Assembly: GCA_022835595.1 (NCBI GenBank)
Contig: BQUP01000010.1
Location: 326,236 to 390,235, forward strand
Length of the DNA stretch: 64,000 nt
DNA from: Cystobasidium ongulense
Lineage: Eukaryota; Basidiomycota; Cystobasidiomycetes; Cystobasidiales; Cystobasidiaceae
Direction: 5' to 3'
Positions 62,327-64,000 of this stretch are shown one piece after another (the first letter of the stretch is position 1; each line of letters opens with the position of its first letter). The notes beneath the pieces are model-generated. The model did no database searches. It was not told the origin of the DNA and saw only the letters and a list, made by a program, of their open reading frames with translations. The position numbers and the translations under genes were made by a program.

Positions 62327-63471
62327 ATGGCAACTACCAATGGATCCAGCAACTCTGTCAAGACAGTTGGAATTATAGGAACTGGTGTGATAGGCGCATC
62401 GTGGACCGCACTTTTCCTATCTCGAGGCTTGAAAGTCATAGCCACCGATCCTATAGCAGGAGCAGAAGATAGATTAAAGAGCTACATCAAGAATGCCTGG
62501 ACTGCTATACAAGAACTCCGTCCAAGCGGATCACCTGGCTCTTCTTCATACGAAGAAAGTCTTAACAACCTTAAATTCGTAGATGATATATATGATCATT
62601 TAGATCAAATTGATTTGATTCAAGAAAATACACCAGAGCGATTACCTCTCAAATTAGAATTATTCGAGAAATTGGACAGATTAGCTCCCGGTAATGTGGT
62701 TCTCGTATCTTCTTCATCTGGTTTCCCAAGCTCGGAATATATAGTCAATTGCAAACGCCACCCTGAAAGAATACTAGTCGGACATCCTTTTAATCCTCCT
62801 CACCTCATTCCTGGTGTAGAAGTAGTACCTCACGCTGGAACCAGCGAAGAAGCGTTACAAAAGGCTATGGATCTATACAGATACGCGAACAGGAAACCGA
62901 TTCATGTCAAGAAGGAATGTCCCGGTTTCATTGGGAATCGCTTGCAAGCAGCTTTAACACACGAAGCGTATTCCTTAGTTAGCAGAGGATACGTCTCAGC
63001 GGCAGATATCGGTCAGTACACCCCCTCTCGGCTGGTACCTGCGTGCTTGACTGACATATGCCTGCGACAGACACGCTAGTGGCCGATACGATAGCCCTCC
63101 GATACGCACTTCAAGGCGTCTTTTTGACCAAGTCAGTCCGGCACATTGCGACCTGTCGCACCCAAGCTATGCCTCTTCTATATGCTGACTCTCTCTATGG
63201 TTCCAGGGTTCTTGGTGGAGGTGGTGGTATGGATGGATTCCGCAAGCATCGAGCGGCACTAGGAGCAGCGGCTGAAGAGTGGTTAGCTGACATGCGAAAG
63301 CATGCCTGGAAAGAGGATGAAGAAGCAGAAGCTGCTCTCGCTAAGTCTGTCGACGAAGAGCTTGCTGTTATAGGTGAAGAAGGAGTAAAGAAGCTACCTG
63401 AGGTCAGGGATCTCTTCATTTTGGAAACGCTAAAAATCAAGCAGAGATTGGCAGAACAGGGTGGAAAATAA
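62327..63471 (+). CDS. L-gulonate 3-dehydrogenase / 3-hydroxyacyl-CoA dehydrogenase-like enzyme (lambda-crystallin family)
   Basis: NAD-dependent oxidation of a 3-hydroxy acid or sugar acid. 336 aa from exons 62327-63011, 63071-63131 and 63207-63471. Rossmann motif GIIGTGVIGASW (about 15-26); ENTPERLPLK and the catalytic HPFNPPHLIPGVEVVP (His-x-Phe-x-Pro; about 152-167); the helical domain with GFIGNRLQAALTHEAYSLV and the dimerisation part ending QGVFLTKVLGGGGGMDGF. Family members act on L-gulonate (pentose and glucuronate interconversion) or L-carnitine; the fungal substrate cannot be fixed from sequence. Start chosen at 62327 (ATGGCAACT); no peroxisomal or mitochondrial signal is evident. 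Confidence 0.92.
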
Positions 63472-63691
63472 AGTGTTCACGCCCCTGCGCCATAGCTGTA
63501 AAAGTTTTTAGTCTGGACGCGTGCGAGGACTACCCTTGGTGTACAGGTTAGCTGGTAGGCGGGCGTGACGTAGCTTGGAGCTGTCGTACTAGACATGGCT
63601 CGTTACCATTATCACACAATTTAAGCTATACTACGTCGTACTTCTCCGTTCCAGTGCAATGTACGGCAAGGTATATATGAGTACACTCAGT

Positions 63692-64000
63692 CTAATCAGC
63701 TTTTGCGCCACCTCTTTTCCTACTTTGTACTCCAGCAGAATTTCCATCCGGCATTTCCCTCCTCGTCGCAACTCCTCCAGCCAAGCCAACTCCATACGTG
63801 TCCCTCGGTGGTCTACTGCTGTTTTGCTGTGGGGGCGCGCTATTACCGAATTTGGACCCTGAAGGCCCTCCGCTGGCAGCACCACCAAAGTAATTGTCCG
63901 CTTGTCTCGCAAAACCAGATATCGAATTGGCAACAGCATTCTGAGCGGCCGATAATGGCTGCGAAGCCAGTGGCTGCCCGGGCTGCCCTCCTGTCCTTGA
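63692..64000 (-). CDS. C-terminal end of an unrecognised Gly/Gln/Ser-rich protein (5' part outside window)
   Basis: The 102 codons before the stop at 63692 are open to the window edge on the minus strand. The protein part is low-complexity: GGQPGQPLASQPL, NSISGFARQADNYFGGAAS, then a conserved-looking RDTYGVGLAGGVATRREMPD and a basic end QSRKRGGAKAD. I do not recognise the family. The gene is supported by the steady open frame, amino-acid composition and position facing the preceding gene with 220 bp between stops; splice sites upstream are not visible. Confidence 0.5.
   Translation of the reverse strand, partial: SRTGGQPGQPLASQPLSAAQNAVANSISGFARQADNYFGGAASGGPSGSKFGNSAPPQQNSSRPPRDTYGVGLAGGVATRREMPDGNSAGVQSRKRGGAKAD

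Overview
The window looks like nuclear DNA of a basidiomycete fungus, most likely an Agaricomycotina yeast or mould such as a tremellomycete (inference, low confidence at class level). The signs are dense protein genes on both strands, many short (about 55-90 nt) GT-AG introns with GTRNGT-type donors, several microexons, and a set of conserved eukaryotic genes in the forms found in fungi (BEM3-type PX-PH-RhoGAP, BAR-PH-ArfGAP, SEC2, TEA/ATTS factor, OST3, RIB3). I see no rRNA, tRNA, CRISPR, transposon or virus-derived element. I read 20 genes. For 18 complete genes the exons add up to an open reading frame divisible by three from ATG to stop; the other two run off the window ends.

Layout, left to right: clathrin heavy chain (+, 5' end missing); BAR-PH-ArfGAP (-); a 13-exon short-chain dehydrogenase (+); a TM7S3/TM198-like membrane protein with a long tail (+); 6-phosphofructo-2-kinase/fructose-2,6-bisphosphatase (-) divergent from ornithine decarboxylase (+); BEM3-like RhoGAP (-) divergent from FIS1 (+); GRAM-TBC-EF-hand RabGAP (+); RIB3 DHBP synthase (+); an unrecognised coiled-coil protein with a C-terminal membrane segment (-) divergent from OST3/OST6 (+); nuclear cap-binding subunit CBP20 (-) divergent from a small SRPBCC/START-like protein (+); TEA/ATTS transcription factor (-); a 17-exon Baeyer-Villiger-type flavin monooxygenase (-); NF-X1-type zinc-finger protein (-); PAP2 lipid phosphatase (-); SEC2-type Rab exchange factor (-) divergent from tRNA-splicing endonuclease SEN34 (+); an L-gulonate/3-hydroxyacyl-CoA dehydrogenase-like enzyme (+); and the C-terminal end of an unrecognised Gly/Gln-rich protein (-, cut by the window edge).

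The genes do not form a metabolic cluster. A theme is membrane traffic and polarity: clathrin, an ArfGAP, a Rho/Cdc42 GAP, a Rab GAP and a Rab GEF all lie within 60 kb. The most unusual sequence-level features are the microexons (down to 9 nt in the PFK2 gene, and a start codon separated by an intron in the CBP20 gene), a stretch of about 550 bp without any ATG upstream of ornithine decarboxylase, an in-frame 72-nt intron in the NF-X1 gene, CACGTG boxes that recur in promoters, and the unrecognised coiled-coil membrane protein.
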